This document shows positions 41,416 through 50,542 of a stretch of DNA of 64,000 nt, piece by piece (the first letter of the stretch is position 1; the number at the start of each line of letters is the position of its first letter). A model generated the notes under the pieces. The model saw nothing but the letters and a program-made list of their open reading frames with translations, ran no database searches and was not told the origin of the DNA. This DNA comes from an uncultured Eubacteriales bacterium. GTDB lineage: Bacteria > Bacillota > Clostridia > Peptostreptococcales > Anaerovoracaceae. Both the position numbers and the translations under genes were made by a program. The DNA is taken from NCBI GenBank assembly GCA_910583765.1, contig CAJTYS010000022.1:1-64000 (forward strand). The letters run 5' to 3'.

Positions 41416-42183
41416 TCAAACGGTTGTCAGTGAATGCTGCGCTGCTTTCAACATCTCGGTGATCAAGTTTCCCAAAAAGTTGCTGAAAGGCGCCAGCAGG
41501 AAAATCAGCATCACGAATCCCAAGATGATTTTCAATGGGATGTTCAAGATAAAGACGTTGATCTGAGGAATGATCTTCATCAGGATTCCTACGCCCACAT
41601 CCAGCACCAACACGATGCCTATGACTGGAAAGGCCATTTTCACCGCCAGCAGCACACAATCGTAAAACACGTTGAGCACTGCCATGGCCGCGTCAGCTCC
41701 AAAACCGATCTGCGCATAAGGCACGATCTCTCCGGAGTTCACCAAAATGTCCATCAAAGCCAAGTGCCCATCCACCGCAAAGAACAGCAGCATAAAGTAT
41801 ACATTCAATATATTACCTGTCAATGCCACCTGCACACCGTTTTGTGCGTCAAAGACGCTGGCCATGCCTAGTGCCATATGAAAGTCTATGATCGAGCCCG
41901 CATATGTAACTACAAAAGCAAATAGCTGCATAATAAAGCCCAGTAAATATCCAATTAAAAACTCCTTCATCAAAAGCACGCCGTATTCAATAGGCGTTCC
42001 AATGTCCGGAATCTCCCCTGCTGACAGAGGATAAATCAGTATCGCGAGGGCAAGCACCATTCCCGTCTTTGCCATGGCCGGAAAATTTCGCCTTCCCAAA
42101 ACCGGATTCAAGAAAATGAACCCGGACATTCTCATTAAAATCAGGCTAAACAGTATGAATTCCTGTGTTTCGGCAATCTGCAT
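41416..42183 (-). CDS. fliR: Flagellar export apparatus protein FliR
   Basis: Core membrane subunit of the export gate. Six hydrophobic helices, with GRRNFPAMAKTGMVLALAI near 32-50 and FQLFAFVVTYAGSIIDFHMALGM-type core after residue 100. 255 residues. Eighteen bases separate it from flhB and nine from fliQ. Confidence 0.94.
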   Translation of the reverse strand: MQIAETQEFILFSLILMRMSGFIFLNPVLGRRNFPAMAKTGMVLALAILIYPLSAGEIPDIGTPIEYGVLLMKEFLIGYLLGFIMQLFAFVVTYAGSIIDFHMALGMASVFDAQNGVQVALTGNILNVYFMLLFFAVDGHLALMDILVNSGEIVPYAQIGFGADAAMAVLNVFYDCVLLAVKMAFPVIGIVLVLDVGVGILMKIIPQINVFILNIPLKIILGFVMLIFLLAPFSNFLGNLITEMLKAAQHSLTTV

Positions 42184-42192
42184 AGCCTACTC

Positions 42193-42456
42193 CTATCCTG
42201 CCATCAACACAAAAATCCTGGCAGTGAAGTCTTGAATGGTCTGGAGCATGGTGCTTCCAGTCAAGACCAGCACGATCCCGATCACCACCAGCTTTGGCAC
42301 AAATGTGATGGTCTGCTCGTGGATCTGCGTCGCAGCCTGGAGTATGGAAATCAGCACGCCGACGATCATGCTCAAGATCAGCACAGGACCGCCTAGCTGA
42401 ATCGCCAGTAAGAACAGGTCATACATAATATCAGTGATTTCTTCTGTTGTCAACAT
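42193..42456 (-). CDS. fliQ: Flagellar export apparatus protein FliQ
   Basis: Two-helix membrane subunit of the FliPQR pore. Pattern GGPVLILSMIVGVLISILQAATQI with QTITFVPK loop and second helix is characteristic. 87 residues, as expected. Confidence 0.95.
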   Translation of the reverse strand: MLTTEEITDIMYDLFLLAIQLGGPVLILSMIVGVLISILQAATQIHEQTITFVPKLVVIGIVLVLTGSTMLQTIQDFTARIFVLMAG

Positions 42457-42471
42457 GTCTCATATCCCCCG

Positions 42472-43134
42472 TCAGAAATTAAAGCCATTCACAATCGCCT
42501 GGAACAGCAGCTCCCATCCGTTGACCGTCACAAACAACAGCAGCTTGAACGGCAAGGCGATGGTCGCCGGCGGCAGCATGATCATTCCCATGGACATCAG
42601 TACGCTGGCAACGATGATGTCGATCAGTAAAAATGGGATAAAAATCAAAAATCCCGCCATAAAACCTCTTTTAAGTTCACTTGTCATAAAAGACGGAACG
42701 ACTACGGAAAGCGGGAGTTCTTCCATATTTTCAGGTTCTTCTATATCTGCCAGCTCCATAAAAAGGTTCACAGAACTGACCTCCGTCTGTCTCAGCATGA
42801 ATTGCTTCATGGGAACCTGTGCCCGTTCCAGGGCCTGTTCCTGGGTGATCCTTCCTTCCGTGTAAGGTTCGTATGCCTGCTTGTTAATGTCATCAACAAC
42901 AGGCCGCATGATAAAGAGCGTCAAAAATAGCGCGATGCCCACTAGTACCATGTTGGGCGGCGTTTGCTGGATGCCCAGGGCCTGTCTTGTAAAGGATAAA
43001 ATAATGATGGTCCTCGTAAAAGAGGTCATGACAATCGCTAAAGACGGCAATAACATGATCACCGTCATCATGACCACGATTTCCAGGGTCGGGGTTCCGC
43101 TTCCGTTTATATTGATCAAAGCATTAGTGTCCAT
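42472..43134 (-). CDS. fliP: Flagellar export apparatus protein FliP
   Basis: Pore-forming membrane subunit. Conserved segments include LPSLAIVMTSFTRTIIILSF (about 29-48), ALGIQQTPPNMVLVG, the cytosolic loop, and RGFMAGFLIFIPFLLIDIIVASVLMSMGM near the C-terminus. 220 residues; no cleavable signal peptide beyond the short polar start. Overlaps fliO by 11 bases. Confidence 0.96.
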   Translation of the reverse strand: MDTNALININGSGTPTLEIVVMMTVIMLLPSLAIVMTSFTRTIIILSFTRQALGIQQTPPNMVLVGIALFLTLFIMRPVVDDINKQAYEPYTEGRITQEQALERAQVPMKQFMLRQTEVSSVNLFMELADIEEPENMEELPLSVVVPSFMTSELKRGFMAGFLIFIPFLLIDIIVASVLMSMGMIMLPPATIALPFKLLLFVTVNGWELLFQAIVNGFNF

Positions 43135-43480
43135 TCTTTTTCATCCCTCTCCCAATCTTGTCCATCAAATCTTTGAAGTCAGGATATGTTTTTCCCAAAT
43201 CTCCTGGCTCTTCAAATGGAATCAGGTCTTCTTCGTCCACTTCGGACAAGAGAGAAATCTGCGAAGCCGTGATGCCAACTAGGAAAAAACGCGTCCCTAT
43301 CTGCACAATGGCCGCAGCCCTGTCTCTGCCCAATGCGATCTGGTCCGTGATCCTCATGCATCCGGACCTGGTTTTGATTCCTACCCCTCTTCCAATGTAT
43401 TTAGTGACAACGTATGCCAGGTACAAAATCAGCACAACGATGATCAGTGTCCCAACTGCTGTAATTATCCCCTTTGCCAT
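43124..43480 (-). CDS. fliO: Flagellar biosynthesis protein FliO
   Basis: Helps FliP assemble. One N-terminal membrane helix (about 5-26) and a small cytosolic domain with ITDQIALGRDRAAAIVQIGTRFFLVGI. 118 residues, typical; FliO is poorly conserved, and position between fliY and fliP supports the name. Confidence 0.87.
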   Translation of the reverse strand: MAKGIITAVGTLIIVVLILYLAYVVTKYIGRGVGIKTRSGCMRITDQIALGRDRAAAIVQIGTRFFLVGITASQISLLSEVDEEDLIPFEEPGDLGKTYPDFKDLMDKIGRGMKKNGH

Positions 43481-43484
43481 ATCG

Positions 43485-44921
43485 TTACCCCTGCTGTTCG
43501 ACTACGATCTCTTCCTGAAGGATCTCCGTAATACGAACGCCGAAATTATCTTCTACTACGACTACGTCGCCCTTGGCAATGCACTGTCCGTTTACAAAAA
43601 CATCTACCTGCTCGCCTGCCAATTTGTTGAGCACTACCAAAGAGCCTTTGTTGAATTCCAGGATGTCGCGAACCAGTTTCTTTGTCCGCCCTATTTCCAC
43701 TGACACATCCAAAGGCACGCCCATGATAAGATCCAGGTTCGCATCTGGGTCTGCCATCGCCTCATCCTCGCCCAGGTTGGGGGAAGGCATGGGATTCACC
43801 TTGATCTGTCTTGGAGCGGCCGCATTTTTGTACATGCCGCGCAGCTCTTCCAATTCCTGGCGCTGCAGTTCCATCTGCTGGCGCATCATGTCCATCATCT
43901 GCTGCATCATCATGGAACTGGCTGCCATGGCATTTGGATCCATGGTCATGGCAGCAGGCGCTGCTGCCATTGCTGCCGCTGGGTCCATTGCCGGCGGTAC
44001 TGGCTGTGCTGCTGGCGCAGCCGATGCTGCCGCAGGCTGGGCGGCTGCCGCTGGCGCAGGCGTTGGCGCTGGTTCTGGTGCGGTGTTGGCCGCAAGGAGC
44101 GCCTCAATTGCCTCTTGATCTAATTTTTGTTCTCCACCGCCAGAAGCTGCTGCTGGTGCCGGTTCTGGCGCAGGTGCCGCTGCAGGCGCTGGATCCTCAG
44201 CCGCGGCCGAAGCAAGGAGTGCCTCAATCGCCGCCTGATCCATGACTTTGTCTTCACCGCCGTCAGCAGCCGCAGGCGCTGGTTCTGGCGCAGCCGCAGG
44301 TGCTGGCTCTGGTTCTGCGTCTGGAGCTCCATCCGGGAAGAATCCAGATACCAATTCTTTCGCAAGACCCGTCGGCATGACGTTCATGAATTCGCTCTGC
44401 ATCTCGTCGCCGATCTTTAGGTCAAACCGAATGACCACCATCGGCTCATCATCTGTAAAATACTTTTCTACAAATTGTTCTGTTGTTTCCACCTCAAAGG
44501 AAACCGGCGTAGAAATATTGACAGTCCGTGAAAGCAGCTCAGCCAATGCTGTGGAAGACGCCCCCATCATCTGGTTCATGACTTCGCAAATGGCGCTGAT
44601 ATTCAGCTCGTTGAGCTCAAATTCTTCCTCCGGGATCTCCATTCCCATCATCTTTTCTACGATGACTTTGACATCCCAGCGTTTCAGCAACATGACATTG
44701 CTGCCTGTCAGTCCCTCTACATAAGTGATTTCTACTCCTACTGCAGGTTCCAAATTGGAGAATTCAAACTCATCCTTGCTTTTGATTTCTACGACAGGCG
44801 TTGTAATATCCACCCGGGCATTCAGCATCGTAGAGGCAGCTGTTGCTGATGCCCCAAGGCTTATATTTAGTATTTCACCGATCGCATCTATTTCCATAGA
44901 TGTCAATTTGTTGTTGCTCAT
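43485..44921 (-). CDS. fliY: Flagellar motor switch phosphatase FliY (FliN fused to CheC-like domain)
   Basis: C-ring protein that hydrolyses CheY-P. N-terminal CheC-type domain (about 1-205) with both phosphatase sites intact (E16/N19 and the second ExxN in CEVMNQMMG), an Ala/Pro/Glu-rich linker of about 160 residues made of PEPAPAAA-type repeats with a twice-occurring D/E-QxAIEALLA motif, and a C-terminal FliN domain (about 395-478; LDVSVEIGRTKKLVRDIL). Start set at ATG 44921, nine bases after AAGGAG. The CheY-P-binding EIDAIGE-type start is present. 478 residues, long because of the linker. Confidence 0.92.
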   Translation of the reverse strand: MSNNKLTSMEIDAIGEILNISLGASATAASTMLNARVDITTPVVEIKSKDEFEFSNLEPAVGVEITYVEGLTGSNVMLLKRWDVKVIVEKMMGMEIPEEEFELNELNISAICEVMNQMMGASSTALAELLSRTVNISTPVSFEVETTEQFVEKYFTDDEPMVVIRFDLKIGDEMQSEFMNVMPTGLAKELVSGFFPDGAPDAEPEPAPAAAPEPAPAAADGGEDKVMDQAAIEALLASAAAEDPAPAAAPAPEPAPAAASGGGEQKLDQEAIEALLAANTAPEPAPTPAPAAAAQPAAASAAPAAQPVPPAMDPAAAMAAAPAAMTMDPNAMAASSMMMQQMMDMMRQQMELQRQELEELRGMYKNAAAPRQIKVNPMPSPNLGEDEAMADPDANLDLIMGVPLDVSVEIGRTKKLVRDILEFNKGSLVVLNKLAGEQVDVFVNGQCIAKGDVVVVEDNFGVRITEILQEEIVVEQQG

Positions 44922-44970
44922 TCCATTATTCTCCTTATGGCATTTTTTCACCTTTTTTTATGTAATAAAG

Positions 44971-45420
44971 TTATTTGCCTACTTCCAAGGCTTTTTGCGC
45001 CATGAGCTTTACTGCGTTGAACGCAGTAATATTCGCCTCATAAGATCTGGTGGCTGCCATGCCATCGGTCATTTCTTTGACCATGTCAATATTTGGCATC
45101 CGAACATACCCTTGCTCATCCGCATCAGGGTGATCCGGTTCATATACTGCCTTTAATTCCGTTGGATCCGCTAAAATCTGCGTAGCCCGCACACCTGCTG
45201 TGGTCTGCGAGCTTCGCCCTGCTCCAGCCATTGTCTGGCTGAGAACTTGACTAAAAGAATCGTTCTTCGCCTCTAGCACAATCATTCTTCTTCTATAAGG
45301 CCCGCCGGATTCTGTTCTGGTTGTCTCAATGTTCGCAATATTTTCTGCCGCCACATCCAGACGGGCGCGTTGCGCTGTCATTCCTGACGCGCTAATGTTC
45401 AATGAACTTAAAAACGACAT
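44971..45420 (-). CDS. flgC: Flagellar proximal rod protein FlgC
   Basis: Rod protein. N-terminal rod motif (ISASGMTAQRARLDVAAENIANIETTRTESG, split about 9-40), internal GYVRMPNIDMVKEM (about 105-118) and C-terminal helix. 149 residues, normal. It lies between cheY and fliY, not after flgB as in most genomes; no other flgC is found beside flgB/fliE. Confidence 0.93.
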   Translation of the reverse strand: MSFLSSLNISASGMTAQRARLDVAAENIANIETTRTESGGPYRRRMIVLEAKNDSFSQVLSQTMAGAGRSSQTTAGVRATQILADPTELKAVYEPDHPDADEQGYVRMPNIDMVKEMTDGMAATRSYEANITAFNAVKLMAQKALEVGK

Positions 45421-45450
45421 AATAAATGCCTCCTGTATTGGTTTGTCATT

Positions 45451-45810
45451 TTATCCCAAGATAGACTCAACTGTTTTCAGGATACGGTCAGGTTTGAACG
45501 GTTTTACGATAAAGTCCTTTGCTCCGGACTTGATGGCATCAATAACCATGCTTTCCTGTCCCATTGCGGAGCACATCACTACATTGGCAGCGCCATTTTC
45601 CGCTTTGATTGCCTTCAATGCTTCCAGGCCATCCATGTTCGGCATGGTGATGTCCATGATTACCAGGTCTGGGCTGATTTCTTTGAATTTCGCTACTGCG
45701 TCAGCGCCATCCACCGCTTCTGTCACATCTGTGTAACCGCCCTTTGTCAGGGTGTCTTTTACCATCATCCGCATAAATGCCGCATCGTCTACAATTAATA
45801 TCTTCGCCAT
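45451..45810 (-). CDS. cheY: Chemotaxis response regulator CheY
   Basis: Single receiver that binds the motor switch when phosphorylated. D8, D9, phosphorylated D53 (VIMDITMPNMDG), the Ser of CSAMGQ and K103 (FIVKPF) are all present. 119 residues. Between fliM and flgC, close to its partners FliM and FliY. Confidence 0.95.
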   Translation of the reverse strand: MAKILIVDDAAFMRMMVKDTLTKGGYTDVTEAVDGADAVAKFKEISPDLVIMDITMPNMDGLEALKAIKAENGAANVVMCSAMGQESMVIDAIKSGAKDFIVKPFKPDRILKTVESILG

Positions 45811-45872
45811 GTTTTTAACCTCACTTTTCTCTTTTTTTCATTATTTCGCAAAGAAATTTACTTTTTTATTTT

Positions 45873-47030
45873 TTACTCCTGCGCAGATTCCAAATCTGCC
45901 GCGTCTTCTAAAACCGGTTCGCTGGGAATTTCGGCTGCTGCCAAATCTTCTGCCAGTTGTTCTTCCAGGTTTTCTGGCCTTTCGGTCTTTTCTACCTGCT
46001 CCAATTCTTCCGGCTTCCAGGCTTCTTCGTCTTCTTCCTCATCCATTCTCTTTTGGATGCGAATAGCCACGTTCTTTTTATGCACACCGGCTTTTCCTGT
46101 GAACCATGGTTCCTGATCCACGTACACGGATAGCTCGGAATCCTTGGACTTGTTCAAATCCAGTACGTCTCCGACCCTGAGGCCGTAAACGTCTTTCAGG
46201 CTGACCTTTGCTTCTCCCAGGTCCGCGCGCACAGTAAGAGCGGATTCTTTGATGCGGGACAAAATCGCTGTTCTTGTGGAAACTGTATCCTGCACATAAT
46301 CGCTCTCCACATGCTTGCGCCGGTCAAGGATCGAGAAGATACTGGTCAAAAGCGTGCCCGGAATGACAATGCTGATCATGCCTTCTATGTCATCCACTTG
46401 GACTTTGAGCATGACGATGGCAATCGGTTCATCCAAACTGATATCTTGGAACAAGCTTGGATTTTCTTCCATCCGTTCATTCTTCAGCTCCAGCTTTATA
46501 TAGTTTTTCCAGGCCTCTGTTGTGCCGCCCAGAATATAATTCATGATCCGCTGATACAACGATAATTCGATGTCCGTGTATGTATAGGACGCGTCGATCT
46601 CATTGTCATTCCCAAGGCCGCCGATCATGCGGTCGATCATATTGACCATCAAGATCTGGTTGATATAAACCAAAAGCGGCGGATTCTTAGAATCATCCTG
46701 CAGTTTTAAGTCTACCAGCGTAATAATGTCATTGTCACTGAGACCATTGCTGAATTCGTAATAGCGCTGCTCTTCCACGGCAAGGACCTCGATTTCACTA
46801 TTGACCCTCAGGACTCCATTGAGCCTCGAGGAAACGATCCTCGCATAATTATCATAAATACCATGAAGTAGCTTTAACCTGTCCTTTGTGAACTTTTTCG
46901 GACTGTAAAAGTCGTATTTACGGTATTCGGTTTTTTTCTTTTCGGGCTGCGGCTCCTGATCCCCGCCGCCGGAGTCCTGCATGGAGTTCAGTAATGCGTC
47001 GATCTGACTCTGCGATAATACTTCAGCCAT
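45873..47030 (-). CDS. fliM: Flagellar motor switch protein FliM
   Basis: C-ring protein. N-terminal CheY-P-binding peptide (LSQSQIDALLNSM, residues 5-17), middle CheC-like domain (about 45-225) and C-terminal SpoA/FliN-like domain (about 245-320; VSLKDVYGLRVGDVLDLNK). An acidic tail of about 50 residues extends past the usual end; 385 residues total. Follows motB with 66 bases between; fliL is absent. Confidence 0.95.
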   Translation of the reverse strand: MAEVLSQSQIDALLNSMQDSGGGDQEPQPEKKKTEYRKYDFYSPKKFTKDRLKLLHGIYDNYARIVSSRLNGVLRVNSEIEVLAVEEQRYYEFSNGLSDNDIITLVDLKLQDDSKNPPLLVYINQILMVNMIDRMIGGLGNDNEIDASYTYTDIELSLYQRIMNYILGGTTEAWKNYIKLELKNERMEENPSLFQDISLDEPIAIVMLKVQVDDIEGMISIVIPGTLLTSIFSILDRRKHVESDYVQDTVSTRTAILSRIKESALTVRADLGEAKVSLKDVYGLRVGDVLDLNKSKDSELSVYVDQEPWFTGKAGVHKKNVAIRIQKRMDEEEDEEAWKPEELEQVEKTERPENLEEQLAEDLAAAEIPSEPVLEDAADLESAQE

Positions 47031-47096
47031 ACTGGATCCATTCCCCCTTTTTCTTTGCTCTACTGTTCATTGCCAAAACCTTTCTATGGAAGGAAC

Positions 47097-47936
47097 CTAC
47101 TGCTGCGTCTCAGTTGTTTGAGTCTCCTTTGGAGGTTCCGTTGCTTGAGTCTGCCCCTGATCTGGAGTCACAGTTCCCTGTCCTCCTTCATCGCCATAGA
47201 TCTCTGCGTAATAATCAGCCAAACTCTTTTGGGCAGTATCTTTTTCTAAGATCAGGATCTCACAACGCCTGTTTTTCTCCCTGCCCTGCCTGGTTTCAAA
47301 TGTATCGATCGGGTGGAATTGCCCGTATGCCTCACTTACCAGGTTCGCCGGATCGATAATGTTCTTTTTTTGGATGTAAGCCACCACATTGGCGGAACGC
47401 TCTGAAGATAACAATCTATCGATCCCTATGTCATTTGGGGTTTTAGGATCCGCCTGTGAGGTATGACCCATCACCCGGATTTCTTTGATGGAATCCGCTG
47501 CTTTCTTTGTGACTTTTGCGAAAGCGTCGAGAACTTTTTTCCCTTCTTTCTTTAAAACAGGACTGTCTCCATCAAAGAACACTTTGTCTCTATATGATAT
47601 AAACTGAAAATCCTCACCTTCTACGATCTGGACATCCGCTTCCACGTCCAGTTTTTCCATTTCCTGGACCAATCCGTCATAGATTTCGTCAAAAGGCTGG
47701 TCAGACTGGACACTGCCCGGTACTTCTTCGTTACCAGGTTCGATTGTCGTGTCCATGATCACCTGACTCACCTCTTTTGCGTCAGGATTGAAGCTCCGAA
47801 CCAGATTTGCCCATTTTACTTGGTCAATTGTGGAAATGCTATACAGCAAAACGAAGAAACACAGCAAAAGGGTAACCATGTCGCCATATGTGTCCTGCCA
47901 GTTCGCGCCTCCGCCTTTTCTCTTTGGTCGTTTCAT
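47097..47936 (-). CDS. motB: Flagellar stator protein MotB
   Basis: Peptidoglycan-anchored stator. A short cytosolic tail, one helix (about 20-38) with the ion-binding D19 at its start (TYGDMVTLLLCFFVLLY), a plug region, and a C-terminal OmpA/peptidoglycan-binding domain (about 125-245; VMGHTSQADP, LSSERSANVV, EAYGQFHP, NRRCEILI). 279 residues plus a Gln/Thr-rich tail. Residues around D19 do not clearly decide between proton and sodium. Confidence 0.95.
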   Translation of the reverse strand: MKRPKRKGGGANWQDTYGDMVTLLLCFFVLLYSISTIDQVKWANLVRSFNPDAKEVSQVIMDTTIEPGNEEVPGSVQSDQPFDEIYDGLVQEMEKLDVEADVQIVEGEDFQFISYRDKVFFDGDSPVLKKEGKKVLDAFAKVTKKAADSIKEIRVMGHTSQADPKTPNDIGIDRLLSSERSANVVAYIQKKNIIDPANLVSEAYGQFHPIDTFETRQGREKNRRCEILILEKDTAQKSLADYYAEIYGDEGGQGTVTPDQGQTQATEPPKETQTTETQQ

Positions 47937-47965
47937 TATATAGCCACTTCCTTTCCCCTACTCTT

Positions 47966-48802
47966 TTATTCTTTCCCCTTTTTTCCCTTTTTCTCCTTCT
48001 TTGGCTTTCCGCCGCCTCCGCCTTCTTCATCAAGAATGCCGTTCTGCTGCTTCTGGGTCAGGGACGCTACTAAGGATTCTTTCAAAGATTTTGGATTGTC
48101 TCCCGCCTGAATGCCCAGCACACCATCTATGATGATCTGACGGTAAACGATTTCCTCGCTGTTCCGAATCTGCAGCTTCTGCGCGATTGGCGTGAAAAAC
48201 AGGTTCGCGATGAGTACGCCATACAGTGTGGTGATCAAAGCGACACTCATGCTGGACCCAATGGTATCTGAACCACCCTCGTCCAGGTTCAAACTTTTGA
48301 GCATGTTAATCAGTCCGATCAATGTACCGACCATGCCGAAGGCTGGCGCGAATGCGGCGCCTTTCTCATAAATGGCAGTTTCTTCATCATGACGGGCTGC
48401 CATGCTTTCCAGTTCCGCTTCCAGCATTTCTTTTACTTTTTCCGCTTCCGTGGCGTCTACGATCAGCATGATGCTTCGCTTGTAAAAGGGATCTTCTAAT
48501 TCATTTGCCTTTTCTTCCAGAGCCAAAAGACCATTTTTTCTGGCGATTTGCGCCATTTCAACTAAAGACTCGATCAAAGGTTCTGGCTGAAAGTTCTTCC
48601 CCTGCATAATGATTTTAAAGTGTTTGCCCATATTTTTGAGAGAGCTAAGTGGGAAGCAGGCAATGACCGCGGCTAAAGTACCACCTAAAACGATCAGGAA
48701 ACTGGACAGGCTGACAAAGTTCATAATGCTGCCGTCCTGCAAAATGCCGCTTACTACGACTCCAAATCCGACAATTAAGCCAATAATAGTAGTTACATCC
48801 AT
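47966..48802 (-). CDS. motA: Flagellar stator protein MotA
   Basis: Four-helix stator subunit with motor-contacting cytosolic loop (about 70-150). Helices near 5-22, 30-48, 158-178 and 190-215, and the conserved AFGMVGTLIGLINML segment. 278 residues with a Gly/Lys-rich C-terminal tail. Three bases after flbD. Confidence 0.95.
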   Translation of the reverse strand: MDVTTIIGLIVGFGVVVSGILQDGSIMNFVSLSSFLIVLGGTLAAVIACFPLSSLKNMGKHFKIIMQGKNFQPEPLIESLVEMAQIARKNGLLALEEKANELEDPFYKRSIMLIVDATEAEKVKEMLEAELESMAARHDEETAIYEKGAAFAPAFGMVGTLIGLINMLKSLNLDEGGSDTIGSSMSVALITTLYGVLIANLFFTPIAQKLQIRNSEEIVYRQIIIDGVLGIQAGDNPKSLKESLVASLTQKQQNGILDEEGGGGGKPKKEKKGKKGKE

Positions 48803-48805
48803 CTT

Positions 48806-49006
48806 CTATGCCTCCCATTCAGTGCCCTTGTGTGAGGCCCGCATAAACTCTACGACCTTCCGGGTCAATTCATCTTTGTCTTCGGTAACAATGTGAAATT
48901 TTCCATTCATCATAATGACTTTGGATTCCGGGATCAATTCCACGTATTCAATTTGAAGGGCATTGATCAGTATGGTTTCACCATTGATTTTTGTCAGTTC
49001 AATCAA
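48806..49006 (-). CDS. flbD: Flagellar FlbD/SwrD family protein
   Basis: Small protein that in Bacillus (SwrD) raises stator power. Pattern IELTKINGETILINALQIEYVE..P is typical of the family start. I choose TTG at 49006 as the start: AAGGAGG lies nine bases before it and the product (66 residues) begins exactly like FlbD; the longer frame to 49060 has no ribosome site. Lies between flgE and motA as usual. Confidence 0.88.
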   Translation of the reverse strand: MIELTKINGETILINALQIEYVELIPESKVIMMNGKFHIVTEDKDELTRKVVEFMRASHKGTEWEA

Positions 49007-49081
49007 GTTATGCGTCCTCCTTATTTTCAGGCAGTCCGCCCGGACAAGGGCGGCTGCCATATTTAGCTGTCAGTCAGCTGA

Positions 49082-50035
49082 TTATCTCTTCATGTTTACT
49101 AACTGTTCCAGCATTTCATCTGTTACTGTGATGATTTTTGAGTTGGCCTGATAGCCTCTCTGAGTGGTGATCATATTGGCGATCTCTGTTGCCAAGTCCA
49201 CGTTGGCCATTTCCAGATAACCGCTGAGGATCTTGCCCACCGCGTTGTTTCCAGCTGTTGTGGCCGCGACTTCGCCAGCGTTCTCACCTGGCGTGTACAA
49301 GTAACCTTCGCTCTGCTCCAAACCGTTGGGATTCTCGACAGTGGCGACCGCGATCTTGCCAATGGTATATGGCTTTTCCTGCTGGTCGATACCGATGATC
49401 GTGCCGTCCTTACCAATGGAGTAAGACTGGATTTTGACCCGAGGGCTGTCATCGTTAGGATTAAAGGTGTTAGCTGCGGTAGGATCCCCTGATCCGTCCG
49501 CGTTAGTGGCCACAGGAATCCGGATCGGCGTCATTTGCTGCTCAAACGCTGCTTCACCGTTCTCGTCACCGCGATATGTGTATCCATATACATAGTTCCC
49601 CTGGTCATCTACTAAGTATCCTCGATTGTCCACGCTGAAAATGCCTACCCGAGTCAAATTCAGACCGCTTTCCTTTATTGCGTCAGCCGCGACGGGATTC
49701 TGTCTCATGCTGCCAACGATGAAAAACGATGGTCCGTTGATCATGCAGTGCAGTCCGTTTCCTGTCGGGCTCCAGCTTCCTGTGGTGAAGTCCGTGGAAA
49801 TAGAAGCCATGTTGACACCAAAACCCAACTGAGAGGTGTTCATACCACCGGAACCACCTTCTACCGGATTTCCGCCGCCGCCTGTGATGCGGTTCTGATA
49901 TACTGCGTCCGCGAAGTTGGCGCTTCTGGTCTTGAATCCCCAAGTGTTGACGTTTGCGATGTTATTACTGATTACGTCCAGCTTGGACTGGTGAGTTTTC
50001 AGTCCAGCGATTGACGCGAACATTGATTTAACCAT
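49082..50035 (-). CDS. flgE: Flagellar hook protein FlgE
   Basis: Main hook subunit. N-terminal motif (HQSKLDVISNNIANVNTWG, residues 15-33), central hook domain, and C-terminal YLEMANVDLATEIANMITTQRGYQANSKI helix (split). At 317 residues it is a short FlgE; the variable surface domain is reduced. It follows flgD and the TIGR02530 gene, the normal place for flgE. Confidence 0.9.
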   Translation of the reverse strand: MVKSMFASIAGLKTHQSKLDVISNNIANVNTWGFKTRSANFADAVYQNRITGGGGNPVEGGSGGMNTSQLGFGVNMASISTDFTTGSWSPTGNGLHCMINGPSFFIVGSMRQNPVAADAIKESGLNLTRVGIFSVDNRGYLVDDQGNYVYGYTYRGDENGEAAFEQQMTPIRIPVATNADGSGDPTAANTFNPNDDSPRVKIQSYSIGKDGTIIGIDQQEKPYTIGKIAVATVENPNGLEQSEGYLYTPGENAGEVAATTAGNNAVGKILSGYLEMANVDLATEIANMITTQRGYQANSKIITVTDEMLEQLVNMKR

Positions 50036-50131
50036 ATTCGATTAACTTCCTTTCTTATGATGTTTTCCTATGCTTGCCGTTTCCCGCAGAATCAATCGGA
50101 CTTTGCGGTTTCGCCCCCAAATATGGTCCGG

Positions 50132-50530
50132 CTACATCAAAACGGCGCTGTCAATGTTTGTAAAGATATTGTTTTTCATTTCCTGTTCCGAGATAGTCGT
50201 TACGACAATGTTGTTCGGAACATTTACGATGAATGCTCCTTCTGAGCCAATGATCACCGTGTCCTTGGCACCTTTTGCTCTGGCCTTTTCCACAGCCAGA
50301 TTCAAATCTGCCATCACATCCTCGGACATATTGATGCCCCTCTGCTTGATACGGTTTTCCGCGTGTTTGGAAAACTGAACGCCTTCCGTTTGCTGGATCC
50401 GCTCCTGCATCATGCTGGCAAACTGATTGTCATTGCTGCCAGTCCGGCCTTTTATGGCTGCTTCGCGCTGCAATTGCAGGGCCTGAGCATTCGATAGTTG
50501 TGAAATTTTCTTCATTGTCATCAGTGCCAC
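50132..50530 (-). CDS. TIGR02530-type flagellar operon protein
   Basis: Small cytosolic protein found between flgD and flgE in Gram-positive flagellar operons. The conserved segment FSKHAENRIKQRGINMSEDVMADLNLAVEKA (about 54-84, given here in shortened form) is the family hallmark, with a later VIIGSEGAFIVNVPNN. 132 residues. Function unknown; involvement in hook assembly is inferred from position. Confidence 0.88.
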   Translation of the reverse strand: MALMTMKKISQLSNAQALQLQREAAIKGRTGSNDNQFASMMQERIQQTEGVQFSKHAENRIKQRGINMSEDVMADLNLAVEKARAKGAKDTVIIGSEGAFIVNVPNNIVVTTISEQEMKNNIFTNIDSAVLM

Positions 50531-50542
50531 GCTTTCTCATTC

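Noticed and set aside
43573..44245. Plus-strand frames over the fliY linker
   Set aside because: They arise from the Ala/Pro/Glu repeat linker on the other strand; no start signals.
48806..49060. 84-residue version of FlbD
   Set aside because: The first 18 residues do not fit FlbD; TTG 49006 has a clear AAGGAGG.
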